NCBI GenBank assembly: GCA_013400115.1
Contig: VXBP01008935.1
Location: forward strand, 682,001 to 746,000
Source of the DNA: Rhinopomastus cyanomelas
Taxonomy: Eukaryota > Chordata > Aves > Bucerotiformes > Rhinopomastidae
DNA length: 64,000 bases
Direction of reading: 5' to 3'
Under the pieces are notes generated by a model, which had not been told where the DNA came from, searched no databases, and saw only the letters and a program-made list of their open reading frames with translations. Position 1 is the stretch's first letter, and every line of letters begins with the position of its first letter. Made by a program: the position numbers and the translations under genes. Below, piece after piece: positions 1-10,421 of this stretch.

Positions 1-3000
1 TTCTTCAGTCTCCTGACCCTTCTTCATAGTTTCTGCCAGCAAGGTTCTTGTCATCCTGCTCCTGAAGCGTTGTAATCTCCCAAACACAGAAGCTCTCCAT
101 CTCTTGATCAGACATCTCTAAAAACTCTAGCAGTATTTCACCCACCTCTTCAGCCTGGCCTTTTCGGAAAGAAGAGAGATCTCTCTCAACATTCCTGCTG
201 TGAAGGAGACACCAGTTCTTCTTCCTTAATGTCTATTACAAAACACCATCCTGATTTGGACTTTCACAAGAGTGTGTTAAGGCTGTCCTTGGTCTCTGAC
301 TTTAGCCTGCTCAGGGCACATCTTCCCACCTATGGCTCCTGCTTAGCCCTGCTCGGGTGGAGAATACCTTCCATCAGCCAGGCTCAGTGGCTGCCTGCTT
401 CCATTCTCACCAAACCATGTCAAATCATTGTTGTTGAGACAATGAAGTTATGACTGCAGAAGACCACTGCTGCAGGGGATATCCACTGCTTGCTTCCTTT
501 ACTTGCTAAATTTGGTCTTCCTAAATGTCAGTCAGAGCTTTTCAGCTCTGCTGACAGTTGAGTTTACACTTGCACTTCATTTGGCACTCGTGGAGCCTGC
601 AGAGCCTCATGAAAGCCCGGGGGCACTTGCAATATTTGCTCCTGGTTAGCACTGTTTCTGCCAATCTTTGGCATGTGCCAGTCAGTCACAAACATCAGTC
701 ACTGGGTGCATGAACGGTTCAGTCCCAAGGTGTGCCTCAGGCATGCCTTGACTGGTAGCAAAATTGCTTGAAATTCTTCAAAGAAATCAAGGAAATTCTT
801 CCTCGGTGTCTGTCATAGGAACCCATACATCTAAAAGCACTACGGAACCTGTTCCACAGGGCTGGTTTCTGAAAGGCGACAACCCTTGAGCTGGCCAGGG
901 CTTTCTTTTTGCCTCTCTTGTATTTTGCATCACTGGCATAAAACGAGGTTTTCCCGCATGGTGCCGCTACCTCGTCTCACCACCTGATTTTCAAAGGGCA
1001 GACAGTGTTGTGCTGGTACATCTCTCACTTGCTCATTAGCAGTGAGTTTTCACCCAAAGTGATCTCAGATTCATGTTTCTGCTGGCCAAAGCTTCTATTA
1101 ACAGCAATCTTTTCACTGGACCACTTCCTTTCATCAGACACTCACCTAGTTACAGAGATCAGATAGCATCCACAAGGCCCGGTGGGTCTCAGCGCACTTT
1201 GCTCTGCACCCTTTGAGCCCTTCTCTTGAGTGGCTTTTGGCTTAGGTGATAAGAAGGTTCTCCTCTTTCTCACAAGAGCCACCCTTCCAGGAGAAAGCCA
1301 TACTTAGGCACCACAGCACTATCCAGATTACCAAATCCACCTGTCTGGATGGGCAGTAATAGCTGGGCAGAAATACCACTGAACATTTCTGTACCAGGCA
1401 AAATTACACACAGTGCAAATGCAGCTGAAGATAGAGCTGGAGTACAGTGCAAGGTTCTAGGTGGGGAAATGGGAACATGGACATCGCCGTGAACAGCCCA
1501 TGTGCATGCAGAAGGATCTTCACAAAGGTTTCTCTTAGTACCTGTCTTCTTTCAAGTATGCATTAAAAAAAAAATCCCATCTTGATTTTAAAATTGGAGA
1601 TCCACAATATCCACAATGTGGTGGAGAATCCACAATTAATCCTGGTAATTGCTCTAATAATTGTGCACAATAGCAAAAATTGGTTCTTTATATTTAAATC
1701 AGTGGCACACAAATGTGTTTATGGCTGTTTGAGGTTCCTGGGATGGCTGAGACATCTGCAGTGCCTCACATTTGAAACAGTACCAGTGGGACACGACTGA
1801 AGACTGCAAAGTACATAAACAGTCCCATCGCTGTGTGAGCAGCCAAATTCAGCCCCTTCTGTCCATCCTGCTTCAGTGCTGGCTGCCGGCTCCCATTCCA
1901 GCTTTGTCCTTTATCCTCATGCTTTTTAAAGGAGGAACTTGAAGGCATAGCTGCACGTTGTGTGCAGTGGTATTTTCTGAGAGACTGAGGTAGCTCTGTG
2001 TCAGTGAACTGTCCTCTTCATTACTTAACACTCCTTAGCCCTAGTTTTAGACTCTGACACATTCAGTAGACAGTGATTCTTTATTTTCTCCCCAAATCAG
2101 TGATAGAAACAGAATAATGAGCCGGTTTCCACAGGACTTCCACACAAAAAGACTGAAGGATTAATTTTTCAGTAACATTCTGAGATCTCTGTTTAACTAG
2201 TCAGAGCCACTTAATTTGCACCATGTTGATTTTATATAATTATTTTTGATAACCCACCTCCAAGACGATATTAACCAACTACTTTCAGAAATCACTTCCA
2301 TAAAGTGTTGCCCAGCCTTGCTGGAGAACAGCAGCAAATTGATTTGACAAGGTCTCCTTTCTGCACACACGTACTCATTTGCATCAGTTTCATTGCCTTC
2401 CCTTAAGAGTTCATCAGCCACTATTTCTTGCGTTTAACTACGACAGGCTGGCAGTCTTGGCATTACCCAAATCATTTGCCCAGTCCTTTTAAATAACAAA
2501 CAATATCAGCTTTCTCAGGTGTCTAAAATCTTTCGAGTGTCCCCAAATGCATTGTTGGTGTGAACACACCACACAGTATGTTCCCGGATCCAAGAGTTCT
2601 GAAACTCTCGGCTGGGAATCACCGGGATCGGCGGATCATAAAATGTTTAGTTTGTGTGGTTGCTATTTAACATAATCCCTAGCTATTAATGGAGCTCAAA
2701 ATGCTCTTTCACCATCACCTGATATTAATATATTATCTGATTTGTGCCCCCAGACAAGCATGGAAAAGAAATATTAATACTCCTCCGTTTCTTTGTGGTA
2801 GTGGTGCTGGCAGCTACTGCCTTTATCTGCTCATAGTTTCAGTTATTTTTACTTTAGCTGACCATAAGTTTATGCTTTTCTACTTCCATTAATCATTCCA
2901 GAGCAGAGGTGGCATATTCAGATGAATCAAGACCAAAATATATTGGCCTTTACCTTACTCCATAGGAGTGATCACTATAGGGCAACCAGCTTCACTTCAG

Positions 3001-6000
3001 ATATCCCATTACACATCAAAACCACATGAAAAGCACAAAGCTGTTGTTTTACTTCAGCTGGGGTCAGCTTCTACCCTTAAGCAAGAAGGATGAAGTCCCC
3101 TGCTTAACTCTCCTCCCAGAAAAGACACCATCCGATAGTGCCAAGCCAGACACAGCTCGCTGCCAGCTGGAGTGTTTTACTGTTTCAAAAATAAAATGAG
3201 GAAGGATTAAATTTGTGGGATGAGAGTGGGGATTTTTAAGTACTTTTTATGACTCTTAAGCCAAGGAGAGGCAGGAGGAATGCAGGGTGCTGAGGGCTGC
3301 TGCTAACGTGTTCCCAAACACCTGGAGCATGTACTTAATCTGTTGAGTTCTGTCTCCCACCAGGCTCCTCTTTCCCCCAAAAAACAAAAGTTGAGATCCT
3401 TTCCCAGTTTTGGTAAAAATCACTTCTGATGCGCAGAGTTACTGAATCCTGGCCACATCCCTTTGTCCCTCAGAGCAATGAAATTCCCACTTGCAACTGT
3501 CTTGCTCCCAAGGTGTCTATTTAATCCCACTTTTATTAGGAGCACGGCTCGGGTAGCTTACAAACATTACAGACAATGAAGCTTTTATCAAAACTTTGGC
3601 TAATCAGTTGCTAACAAGCCCTCATTCAGGAAAAAGCCAGGCAGGCTCAGGCTAAAACTAACCTGAGGGAGTGAAAAAGGAAATAAACAAAAGGATTGGG
3701 AAGAGGGGGTTCCTCTCAGTCTGGATCAGCGCCCCAGTCCACAGCCACAGAAACACGTGTGAGCACTGCAGCCAGAAAAAGCACCCAGGAGTGGACACAG
3801 GGTAGAACTTCTTCCTTCAGCGATGGTGTTCACTCCTGACAGTCTGAAGTCCTTGAGTAACTACAGTTTGTGATAAACTATTGTCAGTGGAGTCCAGGGG
3901 CTCCATGATGCTCAGCATGATGCAAGCACACCAAGAAAGTATCTGCCACTCCAAAACTGCAGCCTGCAACGCTTTTATGGAGACCATGAACAAGAAGCAA
4001 AACCAAACCAAGCCTGCAGCTGGTAGCCTGAAAATTACAGACTAAGGATACCTCCCCACGAAATGTTGTAGGGTCTGAAAACTCAAGAAAGATTTGAAAA
4101 CATATTTTATCACAAGGTAAGTTGGCAACATTTGATTCCCAGAGCTTCAGTCCAGCAGATGACTAGATACAAGGTAGGAGGAACATACATTATTCTTCTG
4201 AGGTGTGGGATAACAATTACTTGAACCTGTGTGCTTGTAACAGACAGCCCTTTCCAAATGCATGGCAGAGAAACATCTATTGCACAACATCAGACATTCT
4301 CTTTCTTTTCCCCATTTACAGGATAAATCAGAGGGTGAGTGAAAAGAGAGATTTTCTTGAAGCAGATGTAAAGCTCCCAGTCTAGGAAGGAATAAACTTG
4401 GCTGTAAATAAGGGAGTGGTACTAATTTAATTTGAGCTGTTCTTAATCAATTCCTTGACATTCTTGAGGTTGAAGACATGGCTCTGGACCACTGTGAGAG
4501 AAAAGATAATTCCCTTGTCTGTCCTAGAGGCTGAAGAACTCATTCTGAATTCCATTGACAGCTGTGGAGGGAGATACAACCTGCATATGAAGAACTCTTT
4601 TATACATGGGCCACCAAGTTACTGCCTTGCCTCCTGCCAGCCCTAGGGAGAAAGTGAGACTTATATTGCAAATGCAGCCAAAACAAACCAAACCTGTGGT
4701 TCTTGCTTGATTGCAGCCATTTGGAGCCATTGAAGGGATCCTGGTCTCTCTCCCCCTGGTAAAGTAGCCAACACGGGTTATCAGGTCCCAGTCCTCCAAC
4801 ACATTCCTTGTGCAGAGACCTCAGCATTCACAGGAAATGGAGAGAGATGTAGGTGGGTGCAGGTATGGGTTCCTGCTACAAGGTTGGGTGCTCAGCTCTG
4901 AAGCACTTTCAGGTTTCCGTGTTCAGCTGTACACACCTGAGACTCACAACAAGAAAGTTAAGCCTGTACCTACATGTTCAGAGGAGCAGGGCCTTAGAGG
5001 CAAAGGCAGTGTCTTCCTAGCAGGGTGAAAAGCACTTGCTGCGTGTATGACAAGCACAACACCAAAACCAATGGTGTGACCAGCACAAGGCAAGAATAGG
5101 GAGGACTTTGCTATCCTGCAGAACTTTTCCTCAGGAAGTCTTGAAACACTTTCCGCAGCAGCTGGTTGGAGAGTTTTGCACTAACTGTAGCTGGCTGGGG
5201 ATATAGTTCAGCCCCAACTCCTAGGCGCCATGGGCAACTTTGAAGAAGTGGACCCAGCAGACCCCACTGGCACACTTGTACTGGCTAGTGAACATCCTAG
5301 CGACTCAGCGACAACCGAAAAATTTCACTACATTGCCCTAACCCAACCCCAGATCTGCTCAAAGTGATGGACAGTAGCCCCAGACTCTTACCTTGGAGCC
5401 AAATTCAGTTTTGCATTTCGGCACCCATCTTGCCAGCTTCTCAGTGCCTCCCTTCTCCAGGAGGAAAATGCCTCCCAGACCTCTCTGGGGAAAAAGCAGC
5501 AAGGCAGAGTGCTGGATCTCTCCTCGTCCCTTGGCAGAAGGGAACAGCAACACGTTTGCGCTGAGAGCTGCCAATGTCTGGAGACAACACTGCGTGCCGC
5601 TTGCAGGACAACTGCGTTAAGAAAATTAACCATTTTTACAGCCATCACGCCATCAAGGCTTTATTCGCTCCGCTCTTTGAGTGTTGGCTTGCACACCCAT
5701 GCCATCCCAACTATTGGTAACCTCTCTAAAACTGTTTTTGTTTCACATTCCTTACGATTTGGTAAAGCAAGCTGGACTTTTCTGAGGACACAATTTTATT
5801 AGACCTAATTCAGCATTATTTCCTCACTCGTTTCCTTTGCTGGAAGCAGCTAAAGGTACCGCAAAGGCTGCATACGATACCTCTCGGGGAAACTGCCTTC
5901 CCTGCCTCGTCCTAGCCGGGCTGTTCCTCTAGATGGCTCTGCCTTTGCCCAAATACCTCCAATCCCTGGAGCAAAAATCGCAATTTGGAGCGATACAGTG

Positions 6001-6400
6001 ATACTAGTGACTGCTTCTCTCCCTCCGGCAACAGTCGTGGGGGTTTTGAGCAAAGGGATAAGCACAGATTCGGTATCACTTTAGACAGCAACATTTTTCA
6101 CTTAGCTCTTCAAACACTGAGAAGTTTCTTTTAAAACATCTGCTTCTTGTTCCTTAGATATCCTTTCTAGCTGTGATTTTCCCCCAAACTGCTTGGTTCA
6201 GATGCCTGTTGTGCGGTCAGGCTTCAAATCAGCACTTTCCAGCACGACCCTTCCCCAAAGGGGTGTGGAGCTGTTATAAATAATAAAGGCAAAAGAGCTG
6301 AGAACGGAAAAGGCACCTTGTGAAAGATGATGTAAAGTCTCCTGCTGCTCTGGCCATCCTAATACACACAGTGAGCTCTTTCCCCAAAAGACGCAACATA
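1..6400. other. Upstream intergenic DNA, no gene seen
   Basis: No open frame longer than about 100 codons, no recognisable protein motif and no clear CR1 tail occurs here. The sequence is mostly unique and moderately AT-rich. Two places stand out. A cluster of CACAAT elements ending in a 12-bp palindrome lies at 1601-1671. An AT-rich block with TAAT cores lies at about 2640-2960, of the kind that can hold homeodomain sites. Its position several kilobases 5' of the forkhead gene makes a regulatory role possible but unproven. Confidence 0.6.
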
Positions 6401-7559
6401 AAATCAGCATCAGCAACACTGACAGAAACGAAATAATAAAAACCCCAGAATCAACCCTCTACAAAAACCCCTCCAGAGCACCAGAAAAACCTCAACAAAC
6501 ACTTCACTGTATGATTAAAGGAGGAAACCCCAAAACATAATTCTTTACTAGCCTAACTTTTAAGTGATTTACTCTCTCCAAACTGCCTGTGCGCTTGGTT
6601 TTGAATGAAATGTAATGGTGAAAAATCCTCCAGTTACCACATTCATGCTCAGCGCACAAGAGGGGTGAAAATTTGAAGTTGGAGTAGCCTGGGAAAGCTG
6701 CTCCGATTTAGCTTCACTGATTTACATGTGTGCTTATAGCTGTTTCATCGAACACATAAGACTTTTTCTCAAGAGCTCCACTCTCCCAAAAATCTTGATG
6801 TCAAATCAAGACACCCGCCGCTCGCAACCATGGGGACGCTTCATATCTAACTGGGAAGGAGAGGAGCTTTAGGCATTTTTACCAGTAGAAAACTAACAAT
6901 CCGGTTCAAGACCTGGGATTTTGCATCTTCTAAGCGACTAGCAAAGACTGTAAACTCTCCCACACCATTGACCGTACTTTTCTTGTTATTCATGTGGGTC
7001 CGACCCCATTCTTTGCCCCGGACAAGAATGATTTCCTAGAGTCGGTATAAACCCCGGGATGTCGAGATCGTTGTGATCACTGAGGGCTCTCCCGTAAGCT
7101 CCTCCCGAAACAGGAAAATCAACTTTTATTGATTAAATTGAGCCCCGCGACTGCCAGGCCGGTGCTACGGCAGGACGGAAGACTCGCCTGTGGGGTTTAT
7201 TTGTTTAATTTCGGGCAATTCTTTATGCGGAGCTAATTATGTGCGGTCTCAGCCTCGGCTGATGCGAGACGGGCGGCAAAAGAACCCAGAAATAACAGAG
7301 TTTACGCGAATATCACCCGTCGAGGCAGCCCGCAGCGATGCGCATCTCCCTCCTGGACCGCCACTTCGGGGCCGAGGGGACCGAGGATGATCGTACCCGT
7401 GGGAAAAGGGAGCCGGATCGCCGAGTGCGGAAACGCCCAGGGGTGGGGGGCGGCCGGGGAGTGCGGAGAGACCCCCGGGGCGGGTGCGGAGGCGGGGGTA
7501 CACGGACAACCGAGGAGGAGGAGGGCCGGGGGGAACCAAATCCCTGGCGCCTCCCGCAN

Positions 7560-7677
7560 GCCGCCGCCGCCGCCTCGTCGGGGCAGCGGGCGAGCGGCTA
7601 CGCGCTGGGGGACTACGGGGCGCCTAGTAACGCCGGTTACCTGTGGGGCATGAACGGCCCTTCTCCTTACCTGCAGG
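7560..7677 (+). CDS. FOXI3: Displaced N-terminal coding block of the FOXI gene
   Basis: This 118-bp block is bounded by N at 7559 and 7678. It encodes 39 residues: an alanine run, then GYALGDYGAPSNAGYLWGMNGPSPYLQ in two overlapping motifs (GYALGDYGAP and NAGYLWGMNGPSPYL). FOXI proteins carry a similar '..Y.L.DY..P..NPYLW.NGP' stretch between their initiator methionine and the forkhead domain. Here it sits about 190 bp upstream of the likely start codon and TATA-like box, which is the wrong side. Its GCC-repeat left edge matches the alanine-coding GC-rich right edge of the start-codon block at 7925. That suggests the true order is 7679-7925, then 7560-7677, then 7927 onward, with further codons missing before the forkhead. 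Confidence 0.7.
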
Positions 7678-7727
7678 NCCCCGTCGCGGAGCCGCGCTAC
7701 TGGCTGCTCCTGGCCCCGGGCAGCGCC

Positions 7728-7733
7728 TATAAG
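7728..7733 (+). promoter_or_regulatory. TATA-like box (TATAAG)
   Basis: TATAAG lies in a GC-rich context about 140 bp upstream of the preferred start codon at 7870. That would put transcription start near 7758 and give a 5' UTR of roughly 110 nt. It lies in the same N-bounded block (7679-7925) as the start codon, so promoter and start stay together even if the blocks are misordered. Assignment rests on motif and spacing alone. Confidence 0.45.
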
Positions 7734-7853
7734 TGCCGCCGCACCGCAGCCCCCCGGGAGTTTTTTTTAGGGCCGCTGTGGGGCCGGGGAGGGGAGGGGG
7801 TGTCGGCGGGAGAAGAGGACGAGGAGCGGGAGGCAGCGCCGTCCTCCCTGCGC

Positions 7854-7883
7854 ATGGCCAGGGATTATTATGAGCGCCGGTGA
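7854..7883 (+). other. Nine-codon upstream ORF overlapping the start codon
   Basis: An ATG at 7854 with G at +4 opens a nine-codon frame reading MARDYYERR, then TGA at 7881-7883. It overlaps the preferred FOXI start at 7870 in another frame. An overlapping upstream ORF of this kind can reduce translation of the main frame. If transcription starts at about 7758, it would lie within the mRNA. Its use is inferred; the alternative is that the ATG is simply skipped by scanning. Confidence 0.3.
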
Positions 7884-9451
7884 GTTGCAGCAAGCGCAGC
7901 CCCGAGCTTCGGCGCCGGCGGCCGCNCCAGCCAGGAGGAATTGCTGAAGCTGGTGCGGCCACCCTACTCATACTCGGCGCTGATCGCCATGGCCATCCAG
8001 AGCGCGCCCGAGAGGAAGCTCACGCTGAGCCACATCTACCAGTACGTGGCCGAGAACTTCCCCTTCTACAAGCGAAGCAAGGCTGGATGGCAGAACTCCA
8101 TCCGCCACAACCTCAGCCTCAACGACTGCTTCCGCAAGGTGCCCCGCGACGAGGATGACCCTGGTGAGGCTCAGAGACGGGGGGGGACCCGGGCCTGGGC
8201 GGTCGTTGTGGGCTCGCTGCTCTCCTGAGCACGGGCGAGAGGAGACAGCTGGTGACACCACAGCCCTCTCGCAGCTCTTGAGTGTTGGGCGTGATGCAGC
8301 TTGTGGGCAGCTCCTAGAGCTCAGCGCTGTCTCCCCGGTGTTTCTGGTACACCTTACCATTGGTTCCTCTGAGAAGAAGCAGAAGAGTAGGACTTGGAAG
8401 GGACCTCTGGATAGCGGTGAGCTTGGGACAGTTGGGTTAATGGTTAGACTCAGTGATTTTAAAGGTCTTCTCCAACCTAAACGACTCTATGATTCTATCA
8501 TGTACTTCAGAACCATGGCATGGGGACCTTATCACCCAGTGCTGGGACGGTGGTTTGATGTGAGGCAGCCAGGGAGCCCGGTGTCTGTGTTGTTTTCAGC
8601 CAAGTCTGAGATACAGGGTACAGATCCTCCAGGGTTGTTTATCCTCTGTGGTGGGGAGGTTCTTCTTTACTGTGTGGCCTTAAGGTTCAGCTGACCATTG
8701 GAACGGTGAAGGTGATGGTGTCTGGGAGACCAAGGAGGAAAAGGTGTAGGAAAGATGTGGGCTCTGGTGCTTGGACAAGATGTGGGTATTGCTTATCTGG
8801 TTGTGGTGGAGCTTGCTGTCACAGAAGTTGACTTTCTCTCGTTTCCCCTGTTTTCCACCAGGGAAGGGCAACTACTGGACCTTAGATCCCAACTGTGAGA
8901 AGATGTTTGACAATGGGAATTTCCGTCGCAAACGCAAGCGGCGCTCTGAGCCCAACACCCCAGCGACCACATCGACAGCCTCCTCTCTGGGGGGCCTGAA
9001 GGCTGAAGAAGAGCGACCCATCCCAGCCGCAGGCAAACCGTGTGGAACCAGCCCACCCCCAGAGCTGGACCCCTCACCTTCTGCCAGGGACCATCCAAAA
9101 AGTTCCTCTCCCTCTGGTATCATTTCATCCACCCCAAGCTGCCTCAGCACCTTCTTCAGTGGCATGAGCTCCCTGAGCGGTGGAGGCAGCCGGCTGACAG
9201 GGGGTCTGAGCAGTGACCTGCATCACAGGAACTTCTCTGCTGGACAGCTGAGCAGTGGCACTTTCACCCCTTCCAGCAGCTCTTCTCAGGAGGTGCCTTC
9301 ACCAGACCAGCTGCAGCGGGTTGCAGGACCTTCCCCTGCCTACTACAGCTCCTTCCATCCCAGCAGCAGCAGCCAGGGAGCCCAGTACAACCACTACTAC
9401 AACTTCACGGTTAACAGCCTCATCTACACGCGGGATGGGACGGAGGTGTAG
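7870..9451 (+). CDS. FOXI3: Forkhead box I transcription factor, probable FOXI3 (two exons, 5' exon disrupted)
   Basis: This nuclear DNA-binding regulator belongs to the FOXI class, which acts in preplacodal ectoderm, otic and epibranchial placodes, pharyngeal arches and ectodermal appendages. The coding parts are 7870-7925 (start, MSAGELQQ...), 7927-8163 and 8862-9451, plus a displaced N-terminal block at 7560-7677. The forkhead domain runs from LVRPPYSYSALIAMAIQSAP through the recognition helix NSIRHNLSLNDCF to the second wing and the basic run RRKRKRR, a likely nuclear localisation signal. The serine- and proline-rich C-terminus contains STPSCLSTFFSGMSSLS and ends NSLIYTRDGTEV. Both resemble FOXI3 as I recall it more than FOXI1 or FOXI2. 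About 275 residues are continuous across the splice and about 58 more lie in the 5' blocks, against roughly 400-420 in mammalian FOXI3. The 7870 frame hits TGA at 7945 if read straight through, so the N at 7926 hides missing or misordered sequence. FOXI class is near certain; the paralogue number is less so. Confidence 0.85.
7927..8163 (+). CDS. FOXI3: FOXI exon 1, forkhead-encoding part
   Basis: From 7929 the frame reads SQEELLKLVRPPYSYS and continues through helices 1-3 of the forkhead winged helix to DEDDPG. The recognition helix NSIRHNLSLNDCF is intact, including the Asn, Arg and His residues that contact DNA in forkhead proteins. The exon ends one base into a glycine codon at 8163, followed by GTGAGG as splice donor. 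The open frame continues into the intron for another 20 or so codons, but that extension is not FOXI-like. No in-frame ATG lies between the N at 7926 and the forkhead, which confirms that the real start is upstream of the gap. Confidence 0.92.
8164..8861 (+). other. FOXI intron (698 bp, phase 1)
   Basis: The intron runs from GTGAGG at 8164 to the pyrimidine-rich acceptor ending CCACCAG at 8861. Splicing joins G to GG and gives DDPGKGNYW, the invariant FOXI wing-1 sequence, which fixes both ends precisely. A CR1 tail lies inside it at 8411-8499. The conserved position of this single intron within the forkhead domain is typical of FOXI genes. Confidence 0.92.
8411..8499 (+). mobile_element. CR1 3'-end fragment inside the FOXI intron
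   Basis: The block reads 'tagcggtgagcttgg..gttgggttaatggttagact..aaaggtcttctccaacct..gactctatgattctat', an avian CR1 tail in sense orientation. It belongs to the same tail type as the copies at 58478-58676 and 61681-61765. Only the last 90 bp are present, which is the usual 5' truncation. Confidence 0.85.
8862..9451 (+). CDS. FOXI3: FOXI exon 2 (wing, basic region and C-terminal domain)
   Basis: Exon 2 starts with GG, which completes the split glycine codon, then KGNYWTLDPNCEKMFDNGNFRRKRKRRSEPN, given here as overlapping family motifs KGNYWTLDPNCEKMFDNGN and FRRKRKRRSEP. The rest is low-complexity Ser/Pro/Thr/Gly with runs of serine (SSSSSQEVPSPDQLQ, SSFHPSSSSQG), typical of a transactivation region. 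The conserved tail NFTVNSLIYTRDGTEV precedes TAG at 9449-9451. The tail carries Thr-Arg-Asp where mammalian FOXI members, as I recall them, have Pro-Arg-Glu. The open frame also extends 91 bp upstream into the intron, but the acceptor at 8861 defines the true exon edge. Confidence 0.93.
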
Positions 9452-10202
9452 GATGCTGGGGCTGTCAGCCGTCGAGCGCCGCAAAGGGAGCGGGAGTCGC
9501 AGGTGTACCTAGCAGCACGGAGGACCCTACACTTTTGCAAACAGCATTTCAATGTGGACACTTCCCCAGAGTTCTTCCAGGAACACAGATCTTCTCACCC
9601 TTCAAAATAAGAACAGTCTTTAAACACCAGCAGAAGGCAGGTGCAAGGTCTTTTTCCCATCCTGGAAAAATGTTAGGTGGTTTAGGTGACTGGCCGTCTA
9701 AACTCCGCAGCCAAAAACAAACTGAATTCATGTTTTCAGAAGTTTCTAATCCCGAATGTAGAATAAGAAGTTTAAAAATTATAACCGTAGAGCGGCGTCA
9801 GCAGGAGCCGATTGTAGACATCCAGTGAGTCTTAGAAGTGAACAGGAAAGCAAAACAATGAAGAGATTTCTTATGAAGTGCCTTGTACAATGTATTAAAA
9901 AAAAGAAACACCTCTCTGCCAGCAGTTGCCTCTGTAGCCCTTGCTTTCTGCCCCGGTCCTGTGATACGCAGCGCACGGGTAGGTGGACGCTGGGTAGACC
10001 TCTACTCAAACCCCCCATGGAAACGTATGGAGGTTAGCTCCGCTTTTCCCATGTGGGGCATACGATAGAGTCAGGGCCGTGTCTTGTGCCACACTCTCCT
10101 TCCCTGAGCTTAGTACCAAAGATAACTCTGGCCATGCAGCTTTAGCACGAGAATCAAACGCTGGGGTATTTTTATACATATTTGTACGTAATGTAAGTCT
10201 TC

Positions 10203-10210
10203 TGTACATA
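10203..10210 (+). promoter_or_regulatory. Pumilio-type element TGTACATA in the 3' UTR
   Basis: TGTACATA matches the UGUANAUA consensus bound by PUM1/PUM2 and lies in AU-rich 3' UTR sequence. Near variants TGTACGTA (10183-10190) and TGTAAATT (about 10233) are close by. Pumilio sites promote mRNA decay or translational repression. Function here is inferred from the motif. Confidence 0.4.
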
Positions 10211-10415
10211 TGTTTCTATGTGGTTTTATATTTGTAAATTATGCTCTGGAGCTGTACTTATTTATAATGCGTTCTAAACTTTGTTAAAGTTTATTTTACT
10301 CCGTTTCCCCAATTATTTTTTGTTGTTGTTGTTATTTGTTTTGAATTTTTTTGTTGGTTTTGTTTTCGTTCATTAGTTGTATTAATGACACTTTTGAGGC
10401 CGAGCAGCTGTTGGG

Positions 10416-10421
10416 AATAAA
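10416..10421 (+). terminator. Polyadenylation signal AATAAA of the FOXI gene
   Basis: A canonical AATAAA lies 965 nt after the stop codon. A T-run and GT-rich sequence begin about 18-35 nt downstream, the expected spacing for cleavage near 10435-10440. No other canonical AATAAA precedes it in the UTR. Confidence 0.7.

Larger units (their letters stand above)
6960..8163 (+). promoter_or_regulatory. CpG-rich promoter region of the forkhead gene
   Basis: GC and CpG content rise sharply from about 7.0 kb and stay high through the first coding exon, while the flanks are AT-rich. This is the usual CpG-island signature of a vertebrate developmental gene promoter. Upstream elements visible by eye include a forkhead-type TATTTGT at 7198-7204, a TAATTA core near 7234 and several G-runs. 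The island is interrupted by N at 7559, 7678 and 7926, so its true length and internal order are uncertain. Confidence 0.75.

Noticed and set aside
7338..7883. 181-codon frame covering the FOXI 5' region
   Set aside because: Only residues from 7560-7676 are FOXI-like. The rest reads Arg/Gly-rich GC-island sequence and the TATA-like and 5' UTR block. The frame stays open only because GC-rich DNA has few stops.
8155..8694. 179-codon frame starting at the end of FOXI exon 1
   Set aside because: It begins in a different frame, crosses the splice donor, runs through the intron and includes the CR1 tail. It is a shadow frame.
8771..8861. Apparent upstream extension of exon 2 with its own ATG
   Set aside because: The acceptor at 8861 and the family sequence DDPGKGNYW show that coding starts at 8862; the extension is intron.
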